In this document: positions 35,306 through 44,130 of the stretch, piece after piece
Layout: each line of letters opens with the position of its first letter
Position numbering within the stretch: the first letter of the stretch is position 1
Source of the DNA: Microbacterium foliorum
Lineage (GTDB): Bacteria > Actinomycetota > Actinomycetes > Actinomycetales > Microbacteriaceae
Direction of reading: 5' to 3'
Assembly: GCF_006385575.1 (NCBI RefSeq)
Contig: NZ_CP041040.1
Location: 3,038,001 to 3,102,000 of the forward strand
Length of the DNA: 64,000 nt
The notes under the pieces: generated by a model
Seen by the model: the letters and a program-made list of their open reading frames with translations, nothing else
The model's database searches: none
Told to the model about the DNA's origin: nothing
Made by a program: the position numbers and the translations under genes

Positions 35306-35623
35306 CTAAATTCCGGAGGCGAGGCCGGCGTTCTGGCGAACATTGTCCGCCGCGCGCTGCGCGTTGCTTTGAGAGGCGAACGATTCCCCGGACGCAGCGA
35401 CCTTGTCACTTCCCCGCCATGCACGCCACCGATAGTGATTGCCGGCATCTGGGTATACCTCGAACCGTGCGGCAACGGCACCGGCCTTGAACGCGAGGGC
35501 CGCTCGCTGAGCGTTGTAGGGGCTGTCGAACTTTTCGCCGGCCCACGCGACTTGTTGATCGTTGTCGCCGTAGAGCCACCAGGACGGATTGCCTGTCGTG
35601 CTTTCTCCCACGCTGAAGTACAT
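35306..35623 (-). CDS. YegP/DUF1508-like tandem-repeat protein
   Basis: This 105-residue protein has two DUF1508 units, WWLYGDNDQQVAWAGEKFDS and YRWRAWRGSDKVAASGESFA, each followed by a helix with NAQRAA. Family members are small alpha/beta proteins of unknown function. I chose the ATG at 35623 (MYFSVGES) because GGAG lies 6 nt upstream; in-frame ATGs at 35650 and 35638 lack one. It is the gene nearest the tRNA-Ser 3' end. Confidence 0.75.
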   Translation of the reverse strand: MYFSVGESTTGNPSWWLYGDNDQQVAWAGEKFDSPYNAQRAALAFKAGAVAARFEVYPDAGNHYRWRAWRGSDKVAASGESFASQSNAQRAADNVRQNAGLASGI

Positions 35624-35787
35624 CGCTTCTCCGCTCATGGGCTTCGCCATCGAAGCCGATCGGTGACACGCTATCGGGACTCAAGGGGGCGTCACCACTG
35701 TCACTGGAAACGCATGCAAGACAGAACGCGCGAGGTGAGATGCCGAAACATGCACCAAAAATGCACCACGCCACACCCCACACACGG

Positions 35788-35813
35788 AAAAACCCCCGAT
35801 TTCTCGGGGGTTT
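35788..35813 (-). terminator. Terminator of tRNA-Ser
   Basis: Minus-strand reading gives CCCCCGA, a short loop and TCGGGGG followed by five T. It lies 7 nt past the tRNA 3' end. Confidence 0.8.
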
Positions 35814-35819
35814 CCATGG

Positions 35820-35906
35820 CGGTGACGGTGGGATTTGAACCCACGGTAGGGATTAACCTACACAACATTTCGAGTGTTGCACCTTCGGCCGCTCGGACAC
35901 GTCACC
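35820..35906 (-). tRNA. tRNA-Ser(CGA)
   Basis: An 87-nt class II tRNA: acceptor GGTGACG pairs with CGTCACC, the anticodon stem CAACA/TGTTG encloses CTCGAAA with anticodon CGA, a long variable arm follows, and the T arm is GTGGG TTCAAAT CCCAC. CCA is not encoded. The accessory region 25.8-35.8 kb abuts its 3' end, the usual side for integration, but no duplicated tRNA 3' end was found. Upstream, 35907-36196 carries the presumed tRNA promoter and no gene. Confidence 0.97.
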
Positions 35907-36196
35907 GCGGACTAGCTTACGACAACCCGCGCTACGGCGCGAATCGGCGGCATCTCTCGGTCGAGATCTTGATTCTCGGACGAGACCCCCGGTCTGCACG
36001 TGGGTCTCGTTCGATCAGGCGGGTCTCGGCAGCACAGGCCGACCGGCGCAGGGCTTTCGGACGGCAAGGAGGGTCTCGTCAGAGGCAGGACCCCCTTCCG
36101 CGTGGCAACCCGTCCGGTTTTACCCCGCCCCTCCCCCGGCGTCCGCCCGGTCGCCTGGTTAGGATGGCCTAAGGCATCGGGCACGGAGGGGACGCA

Positions 36197-36973
36197 ATGG
36201 GCTTCATCACATCAGAGGCGCTCGCAGAGACCGGCTATGTCGTGCTCGATGACCACGACCAGGCGTCCGACCCCGCCGAGTGGCTCGACCTCGAGTACAT
36301 CGGCTGGCGCTCGTCGGGCGTCACGCGCTTCGCCCCGCTCGCGAGCTATGCCGGCGCCATCGAGTGCAACGGGTTCTGGAACCACACCCCTCCCCGCACC
36401 GACAAGGACGGCGTCTGGATCGAGTCGCAGGTCGCGATCGCACCGACCCTGCAGCGCCGCGCCCTCGAACCCGGCGCAGGCGTGGGCCGCTGCCGCGTGA
36501 TCGAGCTGCAGCCCAACGAATACGCGGATGCCGTCTACAACCTGCACCAGGACGACAACAACCGCCTCAACGAAGACGGCACCGGCTGGGTCGTGCGCGG
36601 TTACTACAACCTCTCGGACGACACCGACTCGCTGCTGCTCCTGCGCTCCGACCGCTTCGACCCGGCGACAGAGATCCGTCTGCCGCTGCGCGAAGGGTCG
36701 CGCATCATCGTCGACACCCAGCGCTTCTGGCACGCGGTCTGGCACCGCGGCACCGCCCCGCGCTACGCCCTGATCACGTCATGGACGTCGGGTCCCGAGC
36801 TCGACGCCTACATCGAGGCCAACCACGGAGACCCACGCCCCGCGACCGTCGACCTCGACCCCCAGCTGGTCGACGACGCGCAGGTCGAACTGCACCGTCG
36901 CATCGAAGAGCGCCGCCGCGTCTTCGAGGCCCAGGGCATCGTGATGGAGCCGCGCGCAGACCTCAACGTCTGA
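36197..36973 (+). CDS. Putative Fe(II)/2-oxoglutarate dioxygenase-like protein
   Basis: This 258-residue protein has NLHQDDNNR (His-x-Asp) near residue 116 and, about 68 residues later, FWHAVWHRGTAPRYALITSW (His plus downstream Arg). This is the His-x-Asp...His facial triad and 2-oxoglutarate-binding Arg layout of double-stranded beta-helix dioxygenases, with the strand pattern between. Phytanoyl-CoA-type relatives are possible. The assignment rests on motifs only. GGAGGGG precedes the ATG. It stands alone next to the tRNA. Confidence 0.5.
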   Translation: MGFITSEALAETGYVVLDDHDQASDPAEWLDLEYIGWRSSGVTRFAPLASYAGAIECNGFWNHTPPRTDKDGVWIESQVAIAPTLQRRALEPGAGVGRCRVIELQPNEYADAVYNLHQDDNNRLNEDGTGWVVRGYYNLSDDTDSLLLLRSDRFDPATEIRLPLREGSRIIVDTQRFWHAVWHRGTAPRYALITSWTSGPELDAYIEANHGDPRPATVDLDPQLVDDAQVELHRRIEERRRVFEAQGIVMEPRADLNV

Positions 36974-37049
36974 CCCCGGTCTCGGACCGCCCCGCCCCCG
37001 TAGCGTCCGCCTACTCCGTCGGCTGACCGCCTGCAGGGCCGAAGCACGT

Positions 37050-37102
37050 CTGCAGGACCAGAGCCCGGTTCTCGACCCGGCATCCGTACCTGCGTCCTGC
37101 AG
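37050..37102. repeat. CTGCAGGAC palindromic repeat, copy 1
   Basis: A 53-nt unit starting CTGCAGGAC and ending GTCCTGCAG, with a core CCCGGTTCTCGACCCGG then CATCCGT. Copy 2 is at 37176. A solitary CTGCAGG lies at 37031. It is part of a 418-nt gap (36974-37391) without a gene. Confidence 0.7.
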
Positions 37103-37175
37103 CTGGCCTCACCGACACCATCCAGGTCCCGTTCACCGGCCTCCTCGGCGTACCGTCTGCAGGACCGCCTCACGC

Positions 37176-37228
37176 CTGCAGGACTGAGACCCCGGTTCTC
37201 GACCCGGCATCCGTGCCCAGGTCCTGCA
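37176..37228. repeat. CTGCAGGAC palindromic repeat, copy 2
   Basis: It has the same orientation as copy 1, 126 nt later, with CTGCAGGAC and GTCCTGCA ends and the same core over 24 nt. A partial CTGCAGGAC lies just before at 37157. The inverted ends could form a stem of 8-9 bp. Confidence 0.7.
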
Positions 37229-37391
37229 AACGGACGCTCTGCACGGAGAAACTTCGCCGCCGCAGCGAGCACACCTTCGGACGCCGAGACCGACACACCG
37301 CACGGGACGACGGATGCCACGGCGCGGCGCCCCCACCCTCCGAAGTTGTGCCCGCGGGCCAGGCCCACGGACGGGGACGACGGCCCCCGGC

Positions 37392-39065
37392 TCACCCCGA
37401 AACCGTGCGCCCGTCTTCCAGCCTGACGACGCGATCGACGGTTCCCGCCGGCGGAGCGACGTGCGAGATCAGCAGCACTGACTGCTCCCGCGCCGCCTGC
37501 AGCAGGTCACGCAGCAGGGCGTCGGATGCATCGGGATCGACGCCCGCCGTCGGCTCATCGAGCACGAGCACCGGGAATCCCCGCAACAGAGCGCGAGCGA
37601 GGGCGATGCGCTGCGCCTGGCCACCCGACACGAGGCCGCCGCGGTCGCCGACCCGCGCGTCGAGTCCCCCGCGCTCGCGCACCCACGAGCCGAGTCCCAC
37701 TCTGTCGAGCACGGCGAGCAGCTCGTCGTCCGCCGCCGAGTCGCGGGCGAACAGCAGGTTCTGCCTGATGTCCTCATCGAACAGCTGCGGGCTCTGCTCG
37801 CACAGCCCGATCGTGCGCCGCAGAGCGGGGCCGGAGAGCACCGACGCATCCATGCCGCCGACGGAATACTCGCCCTCGACCCGCAGGAATCCGACGAGCG
37901 CCGCGGCCAGCGAACTCTTGCCCGCACCACTCGGCCCCGACACGAGCACGCGCTCGCCCGGATGCAGATCGAGATCGACTCCGCGCAGCGCGGGCGTCCC
38001 GCCCGGCCACCACGCCCGCACGCCCCGCAGCCGCAGCGCGGGAACGCCCTCGACCTCGGCGTCGTCACCGTCGTCGGACCGCAGCTCGGCGGGCACCTCG
38101 GAAGGCAGCACGTCGACGATGCGCTCGGCGCTCGACCGCACACTGCGCCAGGATGCCGCCGCGATCGGCACCGCGCCGAAGACCTCGAACACGACCATCG
38201 GCACGAGTACGGCGACCGCCATCCAAGGGCCGTCGATTGCGCCGGTCTGCAGACCCGGCGCCGCAACGGCCAGCGCCCAGACGGATGCGGCACCCGCCAC
38301 CGCAGACACGACCCCGGCCGCGATCGCCTGCGCCAAGGACGCTCTGCTCACCGCGCGGCGTAGCGCGGCATCCGCCACCGCCAGGCGCTCGCGAGCATGA
38401 GCCTCGGCACCGAACGCGAGCAGCACGTCGAGCCCGCCGAAGTAGTCGGTCAGCGCCGCCGAGAGGTCGCCACGTCGCTGCGACACCGCTGCCTCGGCAC
38501 GAGACCCGAACACCCAGCCGAGGCCGATCGCCGCGGCGGCGGCGATGACCAGGCAGGCTGCCAGGGTCAGCGAGGCCGGCACCGACACGAACGCGAGGAA
38601 CCCCACTGCTCCGAGCGCCACGAGCCCCGACACCGCGAGCGGCTGAACCACGCGCAGCGGCAGGTTCTGCAGATTCTCGACGTCGTCGACCAGAGCCGAC
38701 AGCACCCGTCCGTGGTCGGTGCGTCCGAGCCCGGCAGGCGACAGCGGAGTCAGCCGCCGCACCATGTCGGCGCGGGTCGACGCGAGTTGGCGCAGCGCCG
38801 CATCATGACCGCTCAGCCGCTCGAGATACCGCGTCACCGCGCGCGACACCGCGAAGAACCGCACGCCCACCACTGCGATCGACAGCGGCACGAGCGAATC
38901 CACGATCGACGCGCTGACGATCAGCCAGCCGCTGACCGCGAGCAGACTGACCGCGGCGCCCGCCGACAGGAAGCCCCAGATCGCACCGGGGAGGAAACGA
39001 CGAAGCGGCGGTTGCGCGAGACGAAGGATGCCGCGCACGCCTGCAGCGGTGCTGGTGTCGCTCAT
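37392..39065 (-). CDS. cydC: Cysteine/glutathione ABC exporter subunit CydC
   Basis: This 557-residue half-transporter has six N-terminal membrane helices with a VTRYLERLSGHDAALRQLA segment conserved in CydC. Its nucleotide-binding domain has GPSGAGKSS, LVSGGQAQR and VLVLDEPTAG. CydDC exports thiols needed to assemble cytochrome bd. It overlaps cydD by ATGA and ends the cydAB-DC run. The product starts MSDTSTAAGVRG; the frame is open further upstream but that lies inside cydD. Confidence 0.93.
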   Translation of the reverse strand: MSDTSTAAGVRGILRLAQPPLRRFLPGAIWGFLSAGAAVSLLAVSGWLIVSASIVDSLVPLSIAVVGVRFFAVSRAVTRYLERLSGHDAALRQLASTRADMVRRLTPLSPAGLGRTDHGRVLSALVDDVENLQNLPLRVVQPLAVSGLVALGAVGFLAFVSVPASLTLAACLVIAAAAAIGLGWVFGSRAEAAVSQRRGDLSAALTDYFGGLDVLLAFGAEAHARERLAVADAALRRAVSRASLAQAIAAGVVSAVAGAASVWALAVAAPGLQTGAIDGPWMAVAVLVPMVVFEVFGAVPIAAASWRSVRSSAERIVDVLPSEVPAELRSDDGDDAEVEGVPALRLRGVRAWWPGGTPALRGVDLDLHPGERVLVSGPSGAGKSSLAAALVGFLRVEGEYSVGGMDASVLSGPALRRTIGLCEQSPQLFDEDIRQNLLFARDSAADDELLAVLDRVGLGSWVRERGGLDARVGDRGGLVSGGQAQRIALARALLRGFPVLVLDEPTAGVDPDASDALLRDLLQAAREQSVLLISHVAPPAGTVDRVVRLEDGRTVSG

Positions 39066-40729
39066 ACGCTCACCCCCAGCTCGACGACCTGATCGGCCAC
39101 GTCCCGTGCCGACCGACGGTGCGAGACGAGCAGCACCGTCGCCCCGGCATCCGCACGTGCTCGCAGCGAGTGCCAGAGGCGCTGCTCGGTCTCTGGGTCC
39201 AAGGCGCTGGAGGGCTCGTCTAGCGCCAGCACCGCGCGAGGGTTGCCGGCCTGGCGATACAGCGCCCGTGCGACCGCGACCCGCTGCGCCTGTCCGCCCG
39301 AGAGCCCACTGCCCTGCACACCCAGCTCGAGCGCCGGGTCGAGGTCGTTCGCGCACGCCTCATCCAGGGCACGGCGGATGCCGTCGGCATCCGGTGCCGG
39401 ATCCCCCAGCGCCACATTCGCGGCGATCGTGCCGCGACTCAGCTGAGGGCGCTGCCCGCTCCAGGCCAGCCACTCTGACGGCGCGAGCCCGCGCACATCG
39501 ACTCCGCCGACCGCAGCCGCGCCTTCGAACTCGACCGCACCGCGCAGAGCCGCGAGCAGACTCGACTTGCCTGCGCCGCTCGGTCCTTCGATCAGCGTGA
39601 TGGTTCCGGGAACGGCTGTGAACGAGACCGGCGGCAGATCGCGCACACGCAGGTCGGTGACGACCAGGTCTCGCGCGTTGCCCGTTCGCAATTCAGCATG
39701 AACACGGCCGAAACCAGCGCTCCGTCCTTCATACGGCGCTGCGCCGGCGTTTCGTGCTGAATTGTGAACGCCGGCCTCCCGAGCCCCGGCCGCATCGAGC
39801 ACCTCGAACACGTCCTCCGTCGCGGCCACGCCCTCGGCGGCGGCATGGAACTGCACCCCGACCTGGCGAATCGGCAGGAAGGCCTCGGGCGCGAGCAGCA
39901 GCACGAACAGACCGACCTCGAGCGACAGGTCGCCCGACAGCAGGCGGAATCCGACCGCCACGGCGATCAGCGCCACGGCGATCGAGGCCAGCAGTTCCAT
40001 CGAGAAGCCCGAGAGGAACGAGAACCGCAGCACCTTCATGGTCTCGCGGCGGTAGTCGTCGGCCGTCTGCTCGATCTGCGCGGCCGCGCGGCGCTCGCGT
40101 CCGAAGAGACGCAAGGTCGAGAGGCCCTGCACGGTGTCGGCGAAGCGCGCGGCGAGCCGCTGCAGCGTCTGCCACTGCTTGCGCTGCACCGTGCGGGTGG
40201 CGATGCCGATCAGGATCAGGAACAGCGGGATCAGCGGCAGCGTGATCACCGCGGTCAGTCCACTCGGCCAGTCCTGCCACCACATGACCGCGACCAGCAC
40301 CGGCGTCGCGACGACCGTGAGCACGAGCTGCGGGATGTATCGGGCGAAGTACGCGTCGAGGGCCTCGAGTCCATGCCCCGCCGTCACGGCGAGCTCCGCC
40401 TGATTGCGCTGTGCGAGCCAGCCGGGCCCGAGACGCCCGACGGCCGCGATCAGCGCGGCCCGCAGCTGCATCCCGGTCTTCGCCGCAGCGCGGGTTCCTG
40501 CGGCATCCGAGGCGGCGATCAGCACGCCCCGCAGCGCCGCGAGACCCAGCAGCCACAGCAGGGATGCCGTGACATCGCGCCCGGCGAGCGCACCGGTGAC
40601 GGCATCCGTCAGCATCCACGCGAACGCGATCGTGACCGCCGTCTGAACGACGCCGATCACGCCCGACAGCAGCAGGAAACCACGGGCCGCAGCGGCATAC
40701 CTCAGCAAGCGAGGGTCGACGGGCCTCAT
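39062..40729 (-). CDS. cydD: Cysteine/glutathione ABC exporter subunit CydD
   Basis: This 555-residue half-transporter has six membrane helices and an ATPase domain with GPSGAGKSS, LSGGQAQR and VLALDEPSSALD. Between the two, about residues 320-350, lies a low-complexity linker VHNSARNAGAAPYEGRS encoded by a 76-bp palindromic insert that keeps the frame (39689-39764). It partners CydC. It is separated from cydB by 163 nt of repeat-rich DNA. Confidence 0.92.
   Translation of the reverse strand: MRPVDPRLLRYAAAARGFLLLSGVIGVVQTAVTIAFAWMLTDAVTGALAGRDVTASLLWLLGLAALRGVLIAASDAAGTRAAAKTGMQLRAALIAAVGRLGPGWLAQRNQAELAVTAGHGLEALDAYFARYIPQLVLTVVATPVLVAVMWWQDWPSGLTAVITLPLIPLFLILIGIATRTVQRKQWQTLQRLAARFADTVQGLSTLRLFGRERRAAAQIEQTADDYRRETMKVLRFSFLSGFSMELLASIAVALIAVAVGFRLLSGDLSLEVGLFVLLLAPEAFLPIRQVGVQFHAAAEGVAATEDVFEVLDAAGAREAGVHNSARNAGAAPYEGRSAGFGRVHAELRTGNARDLVVTDLRVRDLPPVSFTAVPGTITLIEGPSGAGKSSLLAALRGAVEFEGAAAVGGVDVRGLAPSEWLAWSGQRPQLSRGTIAANVALGDPAPDADGIRRALDEACANDLDPALELGVQGSGLSGGQAQRVAVARALYRQAGNPRAVLALDEPSSALDPETEQRLWHSLRARADAGATVLLVSHRRSARDVADQVVELGVSV
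39689..39764. repeat. Palindromic element inserted in frame in cydD
   Basis: CAATTCAGCATGAA at one end and TTCGTGCTGAATTG at the other are inverted copies (13 of 14 pair) around a GC-rich core that itself folds. It lies exactly in the linker between the membrane and ATPase domains. I see no second copy in this window. Confidence 0.6.
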
Positions 40730-40745
40730 GCGTCAGCCCGTTTCG

Positions 40746-40823
40746 TCTCGGGCACGCTTCGCGCGGTCTCGCTCAACGACCGGCTCTCGGGCACGCTTCG
40801 CGCGGCCTCGCTCAACGACCGGT
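40746..40823. repeat. 39-bp tandem duplication between cydD and cydB
   Basis: Two adjacent 39-nt copies starting TCTCGGGCACGCTTCGCGCG differ at about two positions. They are followed by the dyad CTCGCTCG/CGAGCGAAGCGAG near 40840. The gap 40730-40892 has no gene. Confidence 0.75.
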
Positions 40824-40892
40824 GGGCAGACCGCGCCTCCTCGCTCGTTGCGCGAGCGAAGCGAGGCGAGACGTCGTTCGCGAAAACAGCTC

Positions 40893-41915
40893 TCACGCGT
40901 GCGCCGGAGCCCCCTCGATCGAGCTGCGGGTGACGCGCTTGCGGAAGATCCAGTAGGTCCACGTCTGGTACGCGAGCACCAGGGGCAGGGCGATCAGGGC
41001 GGTCCAGCTCATGATGGTCAGCGTATACGGGGTGCTCGATGCGTTCTCGATCGTCAGGCTGAAGGCCGGGTCGATCGTCGACGGCATCACGTAGGGGAAC
41101 AGCGCCGCGAACAGCATCACGACAGCGGATGCCACGGTGACCGCGCCCGCGGTGAACGCCCGCCCGTCGTGTCCGCGCATCGAGAAGAGCACCGACGCGA
41201 TCAGTGCGAGCGCCGCGACGAGACCGCATCCGATGACCATCAGCATGAGCGGAGATTCACGGTCCCAGGCGATGCCGATGGTCCAGATAACGGTGCCGGC
41301 GGCGGCGAGCACCGTCGGCCCCGCGGCGAGCTTCACCAGGCGACGAGCATCCGCGTGCACCTGCCCGTCGGTCTTGAGCGACACGAACAGCACGCCGTGC
41401 AGGAAGAAGAGCAGCAGCGTCGTGACGCCGACGAGCAGCGAATAGGGGTTGAGCAGCGCGAAGAAGCCACCGACGTAGATGTGGCTCTCATTGATCGCCA
41501 CCCCCTGCACGATGTTGCCGAAGGCAACGCCCCACAGCAGCGCGGGAACGGCAGAGCCGATCACGATCATCCGGTCGAAGCCGCGCTTCCACTGCGCCGA
41601 CTCGCGCTGGTGCCGGTACTCGAACGAGACGCCTCGAAGGATCAGCGCGAGCAGGATCAGCAGCAGCGGCAGATAGAACCCGCTGAACAGCGTCGCGTAC
41701 CACTCGGGGAACGACGCGAACAGGCACGCACCGGCGACGATGACCCAGGTCTCGTTGAGATCCCAGATCGGGCCGATCGTGTTGATCACCTGGCGACGCG
41801 AGACGTCGTTCTTGCCGAGGAACGGCAGCGACATTCCCACGCCGAAGTCGAACCCGTCGAGCACGAAGTAGCCGACGAAGAGGAAGGCGACGATCCAGAA
41901 CCACATGTATTCCAT
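40893..41915 (-). CDS. cydB: Cytochrome bd ubiquinol oxidase subunit II
   Basis: This 340-residue CydB has nine predicted helices and GYFVLDGFDFGVGMSLPFLG, GPIWDLNETWVI and the GVSFEYRHQ segment of the family. It starts 14 nt after cydA. With CydA it forms a high-affinity menaquinol oxidase used at low oxygen or when the cytochrome bcc-aa3 branch is impaired. Confidence 0.96.
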   Translation of the reverse strand: MEYMWFWIVAFLFVGYFVLDGFDFGVGMSLPFLGKNDVSRRQVINTIGPIWDLNETWVIVAGACLFASFPEWYATLFSGFYLPLLLILLALILRGVSFEYRHQRESAQWKRGFDRMIVIGSAVPALLWGVAFGNIVQGVAINESHIYVGGFFALLNPYSLLVGVTTLLLFFLHGVLFVSLKTDGQVHADARRLVKLAAGPTVLAAAGTVIWTIGIAWDRESPLMLMVIGCGLVAALALIASVLFSMRGHDGRAFTAGAVTVASAVVMLFAALFPYVMPSTIDPAFSLTIENASSTPYTLTIMSWTALIALPLVLAYQTWTYWIFRKRVTRSSIEGAPAHA

Positions 41916-41929
41916 GACTGATCCCTTTC

Positions 41930-43345
41930 TCAGTACACGACCGACGGCAGCTGGGCCGTCTCCTCGTGGGGCTGCTCTTCGGTGTCAGGGCCCTTCTGGG
42001 CCGCTTTGATGATGAGGCGGATCTCGACCACGGCGAGCGCGGCGTAGATCGCGGTGAAGGCGATCAGCGAGATGAGGACCTCGACGCCGCTGACTCCTGG
42101 CGAGACGCCGTCTTGAGTGGTCATCAGCCCGAACACGATCCAGGGCTGTCTGCCCATCTCGGTGAAGACCCAGCCCATGATGTTGGCGACGAGCGCGAGC
42201 GGGAACGACCAGATCGCGAGCTTCCACATCCACGGGGCCGGCGGGTTCTTGGCGCCCTTGCGGGTGACCCACAGTCCGACGACGGCGACGAGGGCCGCGG
42301 CCATACCGAGGCCGATCATCCAGCGGAACGCCCAGTACGTGACCCACAGGATCGGGGCGAACTCGGTGAGACCGGTGTCGGCGAAGGTCGTGGCGTACTC
42401 GGCGTTGAGGTCGTTGATGCCGTGCACGCACGAGTCGAGCGTGTGCGTCGACAGCAGCGAGAGCAGATACGGCACTCTGATCGAGAACAGCTCGGAGCTG
42501 CCGTCCGGGGTTCCGAGCGTGAACAGGCTGAACGACGCGTCGTAGCCGCAGACCGTGTCGAAGGTCGCTTCGGCCGCGGCCATCTTCATGGGCTGCGCGG
42601 CGTACATCGCGAGACCCAGTTGGTCACCCGTGAGCACGACGCCGGCGGTCGAGAAGATCATCGCCCACAGGCCGAACTTCAGCGAGATGCGCATGGTGTC
42701 GAAGTGCTGTCCGCGGGCGAGGTGCCAGGCCGAAACCGAGATCACGACACCGGCGGCGAACATCAGCGCACCGAAGATCGTGTGAGGGAAGGCGGCGAGC
42801 GCGACCGGGTTGGTCAGCAGCGCCCAGAAGTCGGTGAGCTCGGCGCGGTTGGTCTCAGGGTTGAAGACGTAGCCGACCGGGTTCTGCATGAAGGCGTTGG
42901 CGGCGATGATGAAGTACGCCGACAGGATGCTGCCGATCGAGACGCACCAGATCGTGGCGAGGTGCAGCTTCTGCGGGAGCTTGTCCCAGCCGAAGATCCA
43001 CAGACCGATGAACGTCGCCTCGAAGAAGAAGGCGAGCAGGCCCTCGAACGCCAGCGGGGCGCCGAACACGTCGCCGACGAAGCGCGAGTAGTCCGACCAG
43101 TTCATGCCGAACTGGAACTCCTGCACGATGCCGGTCACGACGCCCATGGCGAAGTTGATCAGGAAGATCTTGCCGAAGAACCGCGTGAGGTGCAGGTACT
43201 GCACCTTGCCGGTGCGCACCCACGCGGTCTGGAAGATCGCGGCGACGAGCGCCATGCCGATCGTCAGCGGCACGAACAGGTAGTGGTACACGGTCGTCAG
43301 ACCGAACTGCCATCGAGACAGGACCAGCGGGTCTAGCCATTCCAT
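41930..43345 (-). CDS. cydA: Cytochrome bd ubiquinol oxidase subunit I
   Basis: This 471-residue CydA starts MEWLDPLVLSRWQFGLTTVYHYLF with the haem b595 His near residue 21. GIVQEFQFGMNWSDYSRFVGDVFGAPLAFE carries the proton-path Glu and later helices bring a Met ligand. The quinol loop is the short actinobacterial form. AAGGAGTGG precedes the ATG. It follows the SufR-like regulator by 125 nt on the same strand. Confidence 0.97.
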   Translation of the reverse strand: MEWLDPLVLSRWQFGLTTVYHYLFVPLTIGMALVAAIFQTAWVRTGKVQYLHLTRFFGKIFLINFAMGVVTGIVQEFQFGMNWSDYSRFVGDVFGAPLAFEGLLAFFFEATFIGLWIFGWDKLPQKLHLATIWCVSIGSILSAYFIIAANAFMQNPVGYVFNPETNRAELTDFWALLTNPVALAAFPHTIFGALMFAAGVVISVSAWHLARGQHFDTMRISLKFGLWAMIFSTAGVVLTGDQLGLAMYAAQPMKMAAAEATFDTVCGYDASFSLFTLGTPDGSSELFSIRVPYLLSLLSTHTLDSCVHGINDLNAEYATTFADTGLTEFAPILWVTYWAFRWMIGLGMAAALVAVVGLWVTRKGAKNPPAPWMWKLAIWSFPLALVANIMGWVFTEMGRQPWIVFGLMTTQDGVSPGVSGVEVLISLIAFTAIYAALAVVEIRLIIKAAQKGPDTEEQPHEETAQLPSVVY

Positions 43346-43470
43346 GAGCCACTCCTTCTTCCGTGCCCTGGTACTTCTGTGCGCGTGTTCATCTGTGCGC
43401 CGGGTGCCACGCTAACGACGGGCCTGCCGCCCCCGATGGGCCGCCGACCGTGAATAAGACAGATGCTCGC

Positions 43471-44130
43471 CTAGGCGGCGGTCATCTCCGTCAGGCGCAG
43501 CTGCACGGTGCAATCCGCCGGAAGGGCGGAGGTGCGCACGGCCTCGGCAGCGAGCGGTCCACCGGCTTCGGTGAGCACCCCCTGCATGAGACCGAGGTGC
43601 ACGGAGCACAGCATCGGACGGTCTTCGGCGCGACCCGCGGCGTGCGGGCACGGGCTGAGATCGACGGTGAGCTGCTCGTCATCGACGACGGGCTCGAAGC
43701 CGCTCTCCTCCAAGTGTTCGATCAGGGCGTCCAGCTGGTAGGTCGCGTCGCGGCCCAGAGCGGATGCCGAAGCAGGCAGGACTCGACGCAGCAGATCGCC
43801 GCGGACGGCGGCCGCCTTCGCCTTGTTGCGAGCGATGGGGCTGGAGGCATCCGCTGCGCCCGTCACCGCGCTGTAGAGCGTGCGCGGGCGGCCGCGGGTG
43901 GTGCGGTGCTCGCTGGCCTGGATGACGTAGCCGCCCTCGATCAGGCGCTGCAGGTGCTCGCGCACCGTGTTGGGGTGCAGCCCGGTGGCATCGCAGAGCT
44001 CGCCGATCGTGAGCTCCGCGCGCGTCCGGGCGGTGTCGTCCTGCGCGGAGCCGCCCTCGAACAGCGCGTGCAGGATCCGCACTCGCGAGAAGGTCGAGAT
44101 CGGCCCGCAGACGGGCCCGCCGTTGGCCAT
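43471..44130 (-). CDS. SufR-like (COG2345) transcriptional regulator
   Basis: This 219-residue protein has an N-terminal winged HTH (TIGELCDATGLHPNTVREHLQRL). Its C-terminal domain carries DLSPCPHAAGRAEDRPMLCSVHLGLMQG, the Cys...Cys-x-x-His arrangement that in SufR binds an iron-sulfur cluster, plus another Cys near the end. It is encoded just before cydA on the same strand and diverges from radA. An oxygen- or redox-dependent control of cydABDC is the natural inference. The ATG at 44130 gives the best HTH placement; the frame is open further upstream. Confidence 0.8.
   Translation of the reverse strand: MANGGPVCGPISTFSRVRILHALFEGGSAQDDTARTRAELTIGELCDATGLHPNTVREHLQRLIEGGYVIQASEHRTTRGRPRTLYSAVTGAADASSPIARNKAKAAAVRGDLLRRVLPASASALGRDATYQLDALIEHLEESGFEPVVDDEQLTVDLSPCPHAAGRAEDRPMLCSVHLGLMQGVLTEAGGPLAAEAVRTSALPADCTVQLRLTEMTAA

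Noticed and set aside
35641..35820. Duplicated tRNA-Ser 3' end as an att site
   Set aside because: I found only short stretches resembling it and no copy of more than about 8 nt near 25.8 kb, so no attL/attR pair can be claimed.
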